A stretch of 64,000 bases of DNA from positions 620,001-684,000 of the forward strand of contig NZ_UAQZ01000001.1 of assembly GCF_900446215.1 (NCBI RefSeq), given 5' to 3'. The notes under the pieces are model-generated. The model was given only the letters and a program-made list of their open reading frames with translations, made no database searches and was not told where the DNA came from. The position numbers were made by a program, and so were the translations under genes. Shown here piece by piece: positions 35,705 through 44,819 of this stretch. Numbering within the stretch: the stretch's first letter is position 1; each line of letters begins with the position of its first letter. Origin of the DNA: Burkholderia cenocepacia. GTDB taxonomy: Bacteria > Pseudomonadota > Gammaproteobacteria > Burkholderiales > Burkholderiaceae.

Positions 35705-37072
35705 TTGAACCCGCCCTCGTCCGCCCTGCCCGGCCGCGACCCGCTCGCGTCGGCCGTCTCGAAAGTGAAGTGGCACGTGCTGCCGCTCGTGCTGATCATG
35801 TTCATCGCGAACTACATCGACCGCGTGAACGTCGGCTTCGTCGATCGCCATCTCGAAGCGTCGATCGGCATCGGCGCGGCCGCGTACGGGCTCGGCGCCG
35901 GGCTGTTCTTCGTCGGCTATGCGCTGTTCGAAGTGCCGTCGAACCTGCTGATGCAGCGCTACGGCGCGCGCGTCTGGCTGGCACGGATCATGGCGACGTG
36001 GGGCATCGTCGCGGCCGCGATGGCGTTCGTGTGGAACGACACGTCGTTCTACACGCTGCGCTTCCTGCTCGGCGCGGCCGAGGCCGGCTTCTTCCCCGGC
36101 GTCGTGCTGTACCTGTCGCAATGGCTGCCGCCGCAGGAACGTGGCAAGGCGATGGCGATCTTCCTCGGCGGCTCCGCGTTCGCGTCGGTGCTGTCCGGGC
36201 CCGTGACCGGCGCGCTGCTGTCGATCCGCGGCTTCGGCCTGCAGGGCTGGCAATGGATGTTCCTGATCGAAGGGCTGTTCTCGGTCGCGCTGTGCGGCGC
36301 GAGCTGGCTGCTGCTGAAATCGCATATCCGCGACGCGACGTGGCTCACGGCCGAGGAACGCACGGCGCTCCAGCACGCGCTCGACGCGGAACGTGCGACG
36401 CGCGACGTCCGCTCGAACGTGCCGGTGCGCGCCACCGCGCTGCTGCGCGATCCGCAGATCATGCTGTTCTGCTTCCTGTATTTCGCGATCCAGCTGACGA
36501 TCTACGCGGCCACGTTCTGGCTGCCGACCATCATCCGCAGGATGGGCGGCCTCACCGATTTCCAGGTCGGCCTGTACAACACGATTCCGTGGATGATCGC
36601 GATCGGCGCGATGTACGGCTTCGCGGTGCTGTCGTCGAAGTGGAAGCATCCGCAGCGCTGGCTCGCGTTCTCGCTCGTGCTCGCCGCGTGCGGGCTGTTC
36701 GCGTCGACGTCGCCCAGTCCGGTGTGGTCGTTCGCGTCGATCTGCTTCGCCGCGCTCGGTTTCAAAGCCGCGGCGTCGCTGTTCTGGCCGATCCCGCAGG
36801 GCTATCTCGACACGCGCGTGGCCGCCGCCGTGATTGCGCTGATCAACTCGGTCGGCAACCTCGGCGGCTTCGTCGCGCCGACGGCCTTCGGCTATCTGAA
36901 GCAACATACGGGTTCGATCACGGGCGGGCTGTATGCGCTCGCGATCGCTTCGCTCGTCGCCGCGGTCGCCGCGCTGTTCGCGCGCACGCACCGGCGCAGC
37001 GAGCCGCCGCGCGGCCAGCCGGCCGACGAATCCTTCACGCACGCTCCGATGCTCCGCCATGCCGAACACTGA
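35705..37072 (+). CDS. MFS transporter, anion:cation symporter (ACS) type
   Basis: 455-residue twelve-helix permease. VLIMFIANYIDRVNVGFVDRHLEASIGI and FFVGYALFEVPSNLLMQRYGARVWLARIMATWG, then LRFLLGAAEAGFFPGVVLYLSQWLPPQERGKAMA, are the signature of the ACS family (glucarate, galactonate, phthalate and tartrate carriers). Start is TTG at 35705 with GGAGA eight bases upstream. Its 3' end overlaps a lactonase gene by 14 bp, pointing to uptake of a sugar acid or lactone. Confidence 0.9.
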   Translation: MNPPSSALPGRDPLASAVSKVKWHVLPLVLIMFIANYIDRVNVGFVDRHLEASIGIGAAAYGLGAGLFFVGYALFEVPSNLLMQRYGARVWLARIMATWGIVAAAMAFVWNDTSFYTLRFLLGAAEAGFFPGVVLYLSQWLPPQERGKAMAIFLGGSAFASVLSGPVTGALLSIRGFGLQGWQWMFLIEGLFSVALCGASWLLLKSHIRDATWLTAEERTALQHALDAERATRDVRSNVPVRATALLRDPQIMLFCFLYFAIQLTIYAATFWLPTIIRRMGGLTDFQVGLYNTIPWMIAIGAMYGFAVLSSKWKHPQRWLAFSLVLAACGLFASTSPSPVWSFASICFAALGFKAAASLFWPIPQGYLDTRVAAAVIALINSVGNLGGFVAPTAFGYLKQHTGSITGGLYALAIASLVAAVAALFARTHRRSEPPRGQPADESFTHAPMLRHAEH

Positions 37073-38105
37073 CCGCCTGACCGTCGTCGTCTCGAATGCC
37101 GTCGACGGCGACCTCGCCACGTTCTCCCTCGCAGGCGACGGCACGCTCGCGCCGCTCGCCCGCTATCCCGCCGCCGACGTCGCGATGCCGATCGCCGTGC
37201 AGGCCGACCGCACGCGGCTCTACGTCGCGACCCGCGGCGAACAGCCGACGATCGTCGCGTTCCGCGTCGCGGCCACGGGCGCGCTCGCGCGCATCGGCAC
37301 GACCGCGATCGACGCGAGTCATGCGTACCTGTCGCTCGACCGCGGCGGCCGCTGGCTGCTCGGTGCGTCGTACGGCGGCCATTCGCTGAGCCTTTACGAC
37401 GCCGCGCGCGTGCGCGACGGCGACGGTACGCCGCTGCAGGTCGCGGGCGGCATCGCGAACGCGCACGCGGTGATCGTGTCGCCGGACAACCGCTTCGCGT
37501 ACGTCAGCTCGCTCGGCTCGGACCGCGTGTTCGGCTTCGCGCTCGTCGAGGGCGCCGCCGGGTTGCGCGCGGTCGAACACGGCGAAACGCGCGTGCCGGC
37601 CGGCTTCGGTCCGCGTCACCTGCGATTCGCTGACGACGGCCGCACGCTCGTCGTCGTCAGCGAATTCCAGGCCACGCTCGCCACCTTCGCCCGCGACACC
37701 GCCACCGGCCGGCTCGGCGACGCACACGTGAGCGCGCGTCATCCGGCCGTCGCCGCGCTCGCGCAAGGCCATGCGCGCCCGCCCGCTCCTGTCGAGCCGT
37801 CCGTGTGGGCCGCGGACCTGCACCTGACGCCCGACGAGCGCTTCGCGTACGTCAGCGAACGCACGTCGAGCCGGTTGCTCGGCTATCGCCGCAACGACGA
37901 CGGGTCGTTCGCCCCCGCGCACGCGACGGCCACCGAAGCGCAGCCGCGCGGGTTCGCGATCGATCCGTCGGGACACTGGCTGATCGCCTGCGGCGAGCAG
38001 TCCGAACACGTCGCGGTGTATGCGATCGCGCCGGACGACGGCACGCTGTCGCTGCACGCGCGCGTGCCGGGCGGCCGCGGCGCGAACTGGGTCGCGATCG
38101 TCTGA
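37059..38105 (+). CDS. Lactonase family protein (beta-propeller, 6-phosphogluconolactonase-like)
   Basis: 348-residue seven-bladed propeller of the YbhE/Pgl-lactonase family. Repeated blades such as VSPDNRFAYVSSLGSDRVFGFAL, LHLTPDERFAYVSERTSSRLLGYRR and FAIDPSGHWLIACGEQSEHVAVYAI are clear. It hydrolyses a sugar lactone; the substrate is unknown. The ATG overlaps the end of the MFS gene, so the two are coupled. No signal peptide is seen, indicating a cytoplasmic enzyme acting after import. Confidence 0.9.
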   Translation: MPNTDRLTVVVSNAVDGDLATFSLAGDGTLAPLARYPAADVAMPIAVQADRTRLYVATRGEQPTIVAFRVAATGALARIGTTAIDASHAYLSLDRGGRWLLGASYGGHSLSLYDAARVRDGDGTPLQVAGGIANAHAVIVSPDNRFAYVSSLGSDRVFGFALVEGAAGLRAVEHGETRVPAGFGPRHLRFADDGRTLVVVSEFQATLATFARDTATGRLGDAHVSARHPAVAALAQGHARPPAPVEPSVWAADLHLTPDERFAYVSERTSSRLLGYRRNDDGSFAPAHATATEAQPRGFAIDPSGHWLIACGEQSEHVAVYAIAPDDGTLSLHARVPGGRGANWVAIV

Positions 38106-38171
38106 AGTCGGGCGGTCTGAAGAAGAAACGGCGCCCGTACGGGAACCTGCACGCCGATGCGGGTGCGGCGT

Positions 38172-39209
38172 TCAGCGCCGCTCGCTCGGCGCGACGCCCG
38201 TCCAGCGCTTGAATGCGCGCGTGAAATTGGCGCGATCGGTATAGCCGACGCGCGCCGCGATCTCGTCGACCGGCAGCCGCGTGCCTTCGAGCAGCCGCAG
38301 CGCGTCGCGCAGCCGGATCTCGTCGAGCAGCGCCGAATAGGTCGCGCCGTATTCGGCGAGCTTGCGCTTGAGCGTGCGCGCCGACACATGCAGCTCGCGC
38401 GCGACGTCGTCGACCGACGGATAGCCGCCTTCGCCGCAGATCAGCAGGTTGCGCACGCGCTCGACGATGCTCTCCGCATAGCCGAGCCGCGCGAGTTCAG
38501 CCTCGCACTGCTGGACGATCATCTGCGCGGTCTGCGCGTTCGCGGTGCCGATCGGCTCGTCGAGCAGCGCGGCGTCGCAGCGGATGCGGTTCGCGCTCGC
38601 ATCGAAATGGCAGCGCGGCAGCCGCGCGCGATAACGCTCGAACCACGGCGGCTCGGGCCATTCGAAATGGAGTTCGGCACGCGACTGGAGCGTGCGGCCC
38701 GGCGTCGGATACAGCAGCGAATTGAACAGGATCGCGGTTTCGACCAGAAAGTTTTCCACCGCGAACTGGCGCAGCCGGCCGAGCGGAAACGCTTCGAGCA
38801 CGTCGATGTCGACGATGCCGTCGAGCTGCGCGAGCCGCACCGAGAAAAACGGCACGCGCGTCGGCAGGTAGCGGATGCCGAGCGCGATCGCCTCGCCGAG
38901 CGTCGCGCAGCTCATCAGCCCGAAGCCGATCAGTCCCGCTTTCGTGAGGCTGCTGCGCAGGCCGATCTCGATCGCGATCGACGGATCGTCGGTCGCGTCG
39001 AGCAGGTTGAACACGATCGCCGCCTGCTGCAGCGGCGTGATGCGCGCATCGGGCTGCGCGAGCCGGTCGCGCTCGACGCCCGAGCCGGCGAGAATGCGAC
39101 CGCCGTCGATGCCGCGCTCCTCGGCCAGCATCAGCATGAACAGCGCATACGCGGACGACACCGTCGCCTTGTTCAACTGGCGCGCGGCATCCGGAACGGA
39201 CAGGGCCAT
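38172..39209 (-). CDS. AraC family transcriptional regulator
   Basis: 345-residue regulator with an N-terminal AraC-binding-type (Arabinose_bd, OruR-like) domain (GRILAGSGVERDRLAQPDARITPLQQAAIVFNLLDATDDPSIAIEIG) and a C-terminal AraC HTH (VDDVARELHVSARTLKRKLAEYGATYSALLDEIRLRDALRLLEGTRLPVDEIAARVGYTDRANFTRAFKRWTGVAPSE). The ATG at 39209 has GGAG eight bases upstream; an in-frame ATG 19 codons earlier lacks one. It is divergent from a fatty acid desaturase, its most likely target. Confidence 0.93.
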   Translation of the reverse strand: MALSVPDAARQLNKATVSSAYALFMLMLAEERGIDGGRILAGSGVERDRLAQPDARITPLQQAAIVFNLLDATDDPSIAIEIGLRSSLTKAGLIGFGLMSCATLGEAIALGIRYLPTRVPFFSVRLAQLDGIVDIDVLEAFPLGRLRQFAVENFLVETAILFNSLLYPTPGRTLQSRAELHFEWPEPPWFERYRARLPRCHFDASANRIRCDAALLDEPIGTANAQTAQMIVQQCEAELARLGYAESIVERVRNLLICGEGGYPSVDDVARELHVSARTLKRKLAEYGATYSALLDEIRLRDALRLLEGTRLPVDEIAARVGYTDRANFTRAFKRWTGVAPSERR

Positions 39210-39435
39210 GCGGCTAACTCCGGAGCGGTTTCGGCGGATTGTAGCGTCGCTGGCCCGCAATGACACCGCGGCGGCACTCTAGCCATGCGACGGCGCATCG
39301 ACCGCCGGACCGCCGGACAATGTGGCCCGAAATGACACCACCATTGGCACCGACGGCCCTCGCATGCGCGCCGGCACGCGCCTATGCTTGTCACATCGGC
39401 ATTGCGCCCCACTCTTTCCGCACGGATTCCGGTCG

Positions 39436-40545
39436 ATGAGCCAACCCGCACGAACCGCCTTTCGCCACGACGCCGACAAGGTCGCGTACGTCCGCCGCGA
39501 AGTGAACGCCGCGAGCGACGCGATCCGCGCACGCTTTCCGCTGCTCGACAACCAGAACCTCGTCGGCGCGACCGTGATGGCCGTGTCGGTGAGCGCGATG
39601 CTCGCGATCGCGTGGCTGTATGCGCGCGGCGCGATCGCGTGGTACGTCGCGCTGCCGCTCGCCGCGTTCGTCACGTCGCTGATCCACGAGCTCGAGCACG
39701 ACCTGATCCACCTGATGTACTTCAAGAAGACGCCGTGGGCCTATCACCTGATGATGGCGCTGTGCTGGCTCACGCGGCCCGGCACGATCAACCCGTGGAC
39801 GCGCCGGCGCATGCACCTGCATCACCACAAGGTGTCGGGCGGCGAATCGGATCTCGAGGAATTCGGCATCACCAACGGCGAGCGCTGGGGCGTGAAGCGC
39901 CTGCTGATGATCGCGGACGGCATGCTCGCCGTCGTGCTGCGGCCGGCCGCGATGCGCCGCAAGGTGAAGCAGTACGTGGCCGCGCAGCCGGTGCAGGATC
40001 CGTCCGAGCGCCTGCAGTTGCGCATCGAGCAGGTGTCGTCGTACATGCCGGTCGGTCACCTGTACTACACGCTGTGGCACGCGTTCATCGTCTATCACGT
40101 CGGCCTGTTCGCGCTGCATGCGTTCGGTTACGCGGTGACGGTGCCGGCCGTCGTCGAACGCGCGATGAGCGTCGTCGATTTCCTGGCGGTGGTGTGGCTC
40201 GGGCCGAACTTCGTGCGCAGCTTCTGCATCAACTTCGTCAGCTCGAACATGCACTATTTCGGCGACATCGACTCGCGCAACGTGATCCAGCAGACGCAAG
40301 TGCTGAACCCGTGGTGGATGCTGCCGTTCCAGCTGTTCTGCTTCAATTTCGGCAGCACGCACGCGATCCATCACTTCGTGGTGCGCGATCCGTTCTACAT
40401 CCGGCAACTGACCGCCCGCACCGCGCACGCGGCGCTGCGCGAAGTCGGCGTGCGCTTCAACGACGTCGGCACGTTCGCCCGTGCGAATCGCTGGGGCGGC
40501 TATCGCCCGTCTCGCGGCACGCACCACGCGCAGGCCGACGCGTAA
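39436..40545 (+). CDS. Fatty acid desaturase family protein
   Basis: 369-residue integral membrane di-iron desaturase/hydroxylase. Three histidine boxes are visible: HELEHDLIH, HLHHHKVSGG and HAIHHFVVRD. Hydrophobic segments lie at about 42-82, 200-235 and 250-270. This architecture fits membrane fatty acid or alkane-type desaturases; substrate and regiospecificity are unknown. The divergent AraC regulator probably controls it. Confidence 0.9.
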   Translation: MSQPARTAFRHDADKVAYVRREVNAASDAIRARFPLLDNQNLVGATVMAVSVSAMLAIAWLYARGAIAWYVALPLAAFVTSLIHELEHDLIHLMYFKKTPWAYHLMMALCWLTRPGTINPWTRRRMHLHHHKVSGGESDLEEFGITNGERWGVKRLLMIADGMLAVVLRPAAMRRKVKQYVAAQPVQDPSERLQLRIEQVSSYMPVGHLYYTLWHAFIVYHVGLFALHAFGYAVTVPAVVERAMSVVDFLAVVWLGPNFVRSFCINFVSSNMHYFGDIDSRNVIQQTQVLNPWWMLPFQLFCFNFGSTHAIHHFVVRDPFYIRQLTARTAHAALREVGVRFNDVGTFARANRWGGYRPSRGTHHAQADA

Positions 40546-40574
40546 CGCCGGCGGCGCGCGGCATCAGCGCCTCG

Positions 40575-41195
40575 TCACTCGCCGATCGGCGGCATCGGCC
40601 CCTGCCCGCGGATCCACGACCAGTTCGCGAGTTCGGCCATTTCCTTGTCGCCGCGGCTGTCGCCGTACGCGAACAACTGCTTCGGCGGCCGGTTGCCCCA
40701 CCATCCGCGCAGCCGCACGACCTTCTGCGGCCCCCAGCAGTTCTCGCCGTCGAGCCGGCCGGCGAAGACGCCGCGCTCGAACGCGAGCCGCGTCGCGAGC
40801 ACGGCGTCGAAGCCGGCCGTCTTCGCCCACTTCTCCAGATACAGCGACGGCGACGCGCTGACCAGCACGACTTCATGCCCGCGCGCCCGATGCTCGCGGA
40901 CACGCTCGAGCATTTCCGGACGCACGAGGTTCGGCAGATAGCTATCGACGAACCGGCGCGCCTGCGCATCGAGCACGTCCTCGCGGATCGGCCCGAACGC
41001 GAACGACGCGAACTTCGCCTTCGCGTCGCCGCGCGACAGCAGCCCGGCCTTCATCGCGACGATCCACGGCAGCGCGCGCAGCCCCGCCCACGCGAAACGC
41101 GGCGTGCCGACCGCCTGGCGGACGAAATGGCGAAAGCTGTCGGTGGTCGTGATGGTGCCGTCGAAATCGAAGGCGGCGACGATGCGGTCGGTCAT
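40575..41195 (-). CDS. HAD-IB family hydrolase (phosphoserine phosphatase-like)
   Basis: 206-residue haloacid dehalogenase phosphatase. Motif I is AFDFDGTITTTDSF (nucleophile Asp10, acid Asp12), motif II VVLVSASPSLYLEKWA, and motif III YGDSRGDKEMA. The IB subclass includes SerB-like and lipid-linked phosphatases. It converges with the desaturase gene and lies 123 bp downstream of the ter-like operon end on the same strand, so it may be a separate unit. Confidence 0.9.
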   Translation of the reverse strand: MTDRIVAAFDFDGTITTTDSFRHFVRQAVGTPRFAWAGLRALPWIVAMKAGLLSRGDAKAKFASFAFGPIREDVLDAQARRFVDSYLPNLVRPEMLERVREHRARGHEVVLVSASPSLYLEKWAKTAGFDAVLATRLAFERGVFAGRLDGENCWGPQKVVRLRGWWGNRPPKQLFAYGDSRGDKEMAELANWSWIRGQGPMPPIGE

Positions 41196-41318
41196 GGAGA
41201 ATCGGCGGGAAAGCGATGAGATGCCCGGGAAGATAGCAGACTCGCGGCCGCCCGCGCGAAACCGTCGCGCCCGACACGCGACTGCGCGCGCCGCAGCGCG
41301 TGCGGTCGCATCGTTCGC

Positions 41319-42191
41319 TCAGCGCGACGGCCGCGCGGCCAGCGCCGCCGGCAGCACGACGTTCATCAGGTGATCAGCACGCGACAGCAGGTCGGTCACG
41401 CGCTCGTCGAGCCCGCGCAGTTGCGCCGGCTGCATCCGGATCTGCTGGACGGCCTGTCCGACGATGTTGCGGCGGTCGAACAGCGTGCGCTCGACGCCCG
41501 CATCGTCCGGCGCGCGCACGACGTCCGACACCGCGCTCAGCGCGGCGAGCACGACCACGAGGTTTTCCTCCGCATGGCGGACCTTGGCGGCGAGTTCCTC
41601 GGTACGGCGCGGGAAAAAGCCGAGCGACTGCTTGAGCGCACCGAGCGCCGCGCGATAGTCGACATGGCCGGACGCCGCCCCGAACCAGCGTTCGAACATG
41701 CCGGCCTTGCGCGTCGCTTGCGCGAGCATCCCGGCCATCATGTCGGCCGCGCCGAGTTCGTTGAATTCGCGCGTCGTCGCCGCGACGGCTTCGACGAGGT
41801 TGCCGGCCGTCTCCAGCGCGCCGTCGCCGATCGTCGCGACCGTCGCGAGCTTCAGCGGCACCAGTTGCCGGATATGCCGCTCGATGCGCGGCGCGTAGTC
41901 GGGATAGAGATTCGGAAAGCTGGCCTGCGCGGCGCGGAAGCACGCTTCGAGCTGCGGATGGTTCGATGCGCCGAACAGCGCACGGCCGATTGCGTCGGCG
42001 GGCGCCGCACGCACGGCGTGATCGGACGCGGGCGCCGGCCCGAACTCGAGCGCCTGCGGGGCGGGCCGCGCCGGCGCACGCGCGACCGGCGCAGCGGGCG
42101 CGGCCGGCGCGTCGAACGCAAGACGCCCGGGCGTACGCTCGGGCGTCGTATCGAACTCGAGCCGCTTCGGCTCGTCGGACGGATTCGTCAT
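41319..42191 (-). CDS. Hypothetical protein of the ter/tel operon
   Basis: 290-residue cytoplasmic protein not confidently assigned. Residues 1-60 are rich in Pro and Ala (low complexity) with repeated LEFD/LAFD/LEFG patches. Residues 75-285 are largely helical (AEELAAKVRHAEENLVVVLAALSAVSDVV). It is last in an operon with TerD, a TerC-like DUF475 protein, a VWA protein and TelA, so it probably participates in the same stress or toxic-anion response. Confidence 0.7.
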   Translation of the reverse strand: MTNPSDEPKRLEFDTTPERTPGRLAFDAPAAPAAPVARAPARPAPQALEFGPAPASDHAVRAAPADAIGRALFGASNHPQLEACFRAAQASFPNLYPDYAPRIERHIRQLVPLKLATVATIGDGALETAGNLVEAVAATTREFNELGAADMMAGMLAQATRKAGMFERWFGAASGHVDYRAALGALKQSLGFFPRRTEELAAKVRHAEENLVVVLAALSAVSDVVRAPDDAGVERTLFDRRNIVGQAVQQIRMQPAQLRGLDERVTDLLSRADHLMNVVLPAALAARPSR

Positions 42192-42242
42192 CGCTGCTTC
42201 CTGCCCGGCGCGGCGGTGCTCCGCGCGCCGGGCTGCCGCCAG

Positions 42243-42899
42243 TCAGACCGCGCCGCCGTACGCGCGGACGAAATCGCCGAGGCCACGGTTGTAGCCCGCG
42301 CCGACCGCCTTGAACATGAAGTGGCCGTCGCGGCGATAGAAGCTGCCGACCTGCACCGACGTCTCCATCGAGAAGTCTTCCTCGAGCGCATACTTCGCGA
42401 TCACCGCGCCCGACACCTCGTCGGCGATCTGGATGTAGCTGTTGCGAACCTGCCCGAAATTCTGCCGGCGCGCTTCGGCCTGGTCGATCGTCACGACCAC
42501 CGAGATTTCCTCGACGTCGGCCGCGAGCTTCGTCATGTCGATGAAGATCACTTCATCGTCGCCGTCGCCGCTGCCCGTGCGGTTGTCGCCGCTATGCACG
42601 ACGCCCAGGCACTTCGACGAAGGCATCCCGCGCTTCGGGAAGTCGTCGCCGGGCTGGATGAAGGTTTCCTTTCGCTCCATCGTGCGCACTTCGCTGTTGT
42701 AGAACACGAAATGCTGATCCGAGATCAGCTTCGGATTGCTCTGCGCGTCGTACTTGCACAGGAACACCGACACGTCGAGATCGAAATCCGTGCCGGTGTC
42801 CGTCGCGTTCGCGTCCCAACCGAGACCGATGCGGAATTTCTGCGTGCCGGGCGCTTCCTTCGACAGGTTGACGCGACCGCCTTTCGACAAATTGATCAT
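42243..42899 (-). CDS. terD: TerD family protein (tellurium resistance / stress)
   Basis: 218-residue TerD/CabC-like domain protein. It begins MINLSKGGRVNLSKEAPGTQKFRIGLGWDANATDTGTDFDLDVSVFL, and GDNRTGSGDGDDEVIFIDM carries the acidic residues of the calcium-binding site. The ATG at 42899 is preferred over an upstream ATG because GCAGGAGAG lies before it and MINLSKGG is the family start. TerD-type proteins bind Ca2+ and contribute to tellurite, phage and colicin resistance. It lies between the DUF475 gene and the 290-residue gene. Confidence 0.93.
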   Translation of the reverse strand: MINLSKGGRVNLSKEAPGTQKFRIGLGWDANATDTGTDFDLDVSVFLCKYDAQSNPKLISDQHFVFYNSEVRTMERKETFIQPGDDFPKRGMPSSKCLGVVHSGDNRTGSGDGDDEVIFIDMTKLAADVEEISVVVTIDQAEARRQNFGQVRNSYIQIADEVSGAVIAKYALEEDFSMETSVQVGSFYRRDGHFMFKAVGAGYNRGLGDFVRAYGGAV

Positions 42900-42998
42900 C
42901 TGAACCTCTCCTGCTGGAACCGCCGTAGCGCCGGCGGCGATGCCGGGCCGCACACGGCGGCCCCTTCGTTGATGGTGTTCGCGCCGCGTGACGCGCGC

Positions 42999-44015
42999 TT
43001 ACTTGCCCGCCACCGCCGCGCGGTCTTCCTTGCGCTGCACGACGATCGACGACCACACGGCCGCTGCGATCATCGCCGCGCCGATCAGGCCCGTGACGAC
43101 CTCCGGCACCTCGAACTTCACGCCCAGGAACATGATCGTCGCGAGCGCGCCGATCGCCCAGAACGCGCCGTGCTCGAGAAAGCGATACTGCGCGAGCGTG
43201 CCCTTCTTCAGCAGCACGAGCGTCATCTCCCGGATGTAGGCCGCGCCGACGCCGAGGCCGAGCGCGATCAGGAAAATGTTGTTCGACAGCGCGAACGCGC
43301 CGATCACGCCGTCGAAGCTGAACGACGAATCGAGCACTTCCAGATACATGAACCCCGCGACGCCTTCGCGCACCACGCGCGTGCCCGTGTCCTCGCCGCC
43401 GACCAGGTCGCCCACGCCGTGCGCGATCACGAAGCCGATCACGCCGAACGCACCCGCGAGCAGAAAGCTGACCTGCTCGGTCGCCGGCACGTAGAACGAC
43501 GCGACGATCACGATCGCCAGCGTCAGCGCCACTTCCAGTGCGGTGATGCGGCCGAGATGGCGCATCGGGCCTTCGAGGAAGCCGATCCAGTGCTCGTCCT
43601 TCTCGGTATCGAGCATGAACTTGAAGAACACCATCAGCAGGAACGCGCCGCCGAACGCCGATACCTCGTGATGCGCGGACGTCAGCACCGCCGCGTACTT
43701 GTCCGGCGATTCGATCGCGAGCGTCAGCGCGTCCCACAGACCGATATGGCCGATCACCGCGACGATCAGCAGCGGAAACACGAGCCGCATGCCGAACACC
43801 GCGACCGGCAGGCCGAACACCATGAAGCGGTTGCGCCACTTCTCCGACCAGTTCTTCAGCACCGACGCGTTGACGACCGCGTTGTCGAGCGACAGCGAAA
43901 TTTCGAGCACGCACAGGACCGCGACGATCAGCATGTCCTTCACGCCGCCGAGGAGATAGGCCGCGATCAGCGCGAGCGCCGTGAGCGACAACGGGATCTT
44001 GAAGTCTTTCAACAT
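42999..44015 (-). CDS. DUF475 domain membrane protein (TerC-like)
   Basis: 338-residue polytopic membrane protein with about nine hydrophobic segments. LEISLSLDNAVVNASVL near residue 37 and LEVLDSSFSFDGVIGAFALSNNIFLIALGLG near 227 are the conserved acidic membrane motifs shared with TerC, thought to bind or move metal ions. It sits in the operon with TerD, VWA and TelA. It is longer than the 300-residue short TerC homologues and matches the DUF475 branch. Confidence 0.9.
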   Translation of the reverse strand: MLKDFKIPLSLTALALIAAYLLGGVKDMLIVAVLCVLEISLSLDNAVVNASVLKNWSEKWRNRFMVFGLPVAVFGMRLVFPLLIVAVIGHIGLWDALTLAIESPDKYAAVLTSAHHEVSAFGGAFLLMVFFKFMLDTEKDEHWIGFLEGPMRHLGRITALEVALTLAIVIVASFYVPATEQVSFLLAGAFGVIGFVIAHGVGDLVGGEDTGTRVVREGVAGFMYLEVLDSSFSFDGVIGAFALSNNIFLIALGLGVGAAYIREMTLVLLKKGTLAQYRFLEHGAFWAIGALATIMFLGVKFEVPEVVTGLIGAAMIAAAVWSSIVVQRKEDRAAVAGK

Positions 44016-44058
44016 GATGGGGTAATCGAGTTCAGAAAAATGGGCAGGCGGGCCGCGC

Positions 44059-44799
44059 TTACTTCGCGCGCACCCAGTCGCAGAATTCCTGCGTGATCAG
44101 CTGTTCGTAGATCTGTTCGTCGCTGAGGTCGAGCGATTCGAGATGCAGGAAGCCGACGTTCGGCATTTCGTCCGCGACTTCCGCGAGGAAGTCGAATTCG
44201 CTCGGATCGCCGACGCCGACGAGCGACCAGTACAGCGGGAAATGTTGCGATTCGGTCAGCAACTGGCGCACGCGCTTGCGGTCGTTCTTCGGGTTCTGGC
44301 CGTCGGTGACGAACAGCACCCATGCGGGCAGATGGCCGTTCACGGGCGCGGAGGCGGCCGGCGCGGACGGGTCGTCCGCACCGCCGAACAGCCGGCTCAG
44401 GAAGCCGCGCTTTTCTTCGCGCTTCGGCTCCGGCGCGCGGAAGAAGAAATCGACGATGTCGTTCATCACCGGCGCGTACTGCGTGCCGCCCCACTTGTCG
44501 ATCCGCGCGTTGAGCACATGATCGGAAATGTACGAGCCGTAGTTGTCCGGCGTCGCGGTCGGCAGCCGGTCGTAGCCTTCGGTGAAGGTCCACGTGTCGA
44601 CTTCGCCGTTGTCGTCGAACTTCAGTGCAATGCCGAGAATCCGGTCGTGCGTCTCCTGGATCACGCCCGACTGGTACAGCGGCTTCGCGGAGCCCGAGAT
44701 GTCGAGCGCCGCGCCGACGCGCACGACCGGCGGCTTCAGGATCTGACGTTTTTCGAGGACGATCGCGACCTTCGCCGCGCGTTTCTCAAGCGTAATCAT
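44059..44799 (-). CDS. VWA domain-containing protein of the ter/tel operon
   Basis: 246-residue von Willebrand type A protein. The MIDAS start is GAALDISGSAKPLY (D-x-S-x-S), and WVLFVTDGQNPKNDRKRV is the later MIDAS aspartate region. It resembles TerF/TerY-type VWA proteins encoded with TerD and TerC. The ATG at 44799 lies 20 bp after telA. Such proteins are proposed to organise metal-dependent complexes with TerD. Confidence 0.88.
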   Translation of the reverse strand: MITLEKRAAKVAIVLEKRQILKPPVVRVGAALDISGSAKPLYQSGVIQETHDRILGIALKFDDNGEVDTWTFTEGYDRLPTATPDNYGSYISDHVLNARIDKWGGTQYAPVMNDIVDFFFRAPEPKREEKRGFLSRLFGGADDPSAPAASAPVNGHLPAWVLFVTDGQNPKNDRKRVRQLLTESQHFPLYWSLVGVGDPSEFDFLAEVADEMPNVGFLHLESLDLSDEQIYEQLITQEFCDWVRAK

Positions 44800-44819
44800 G
44801 CGGTGTTCTCTCAGTTCTC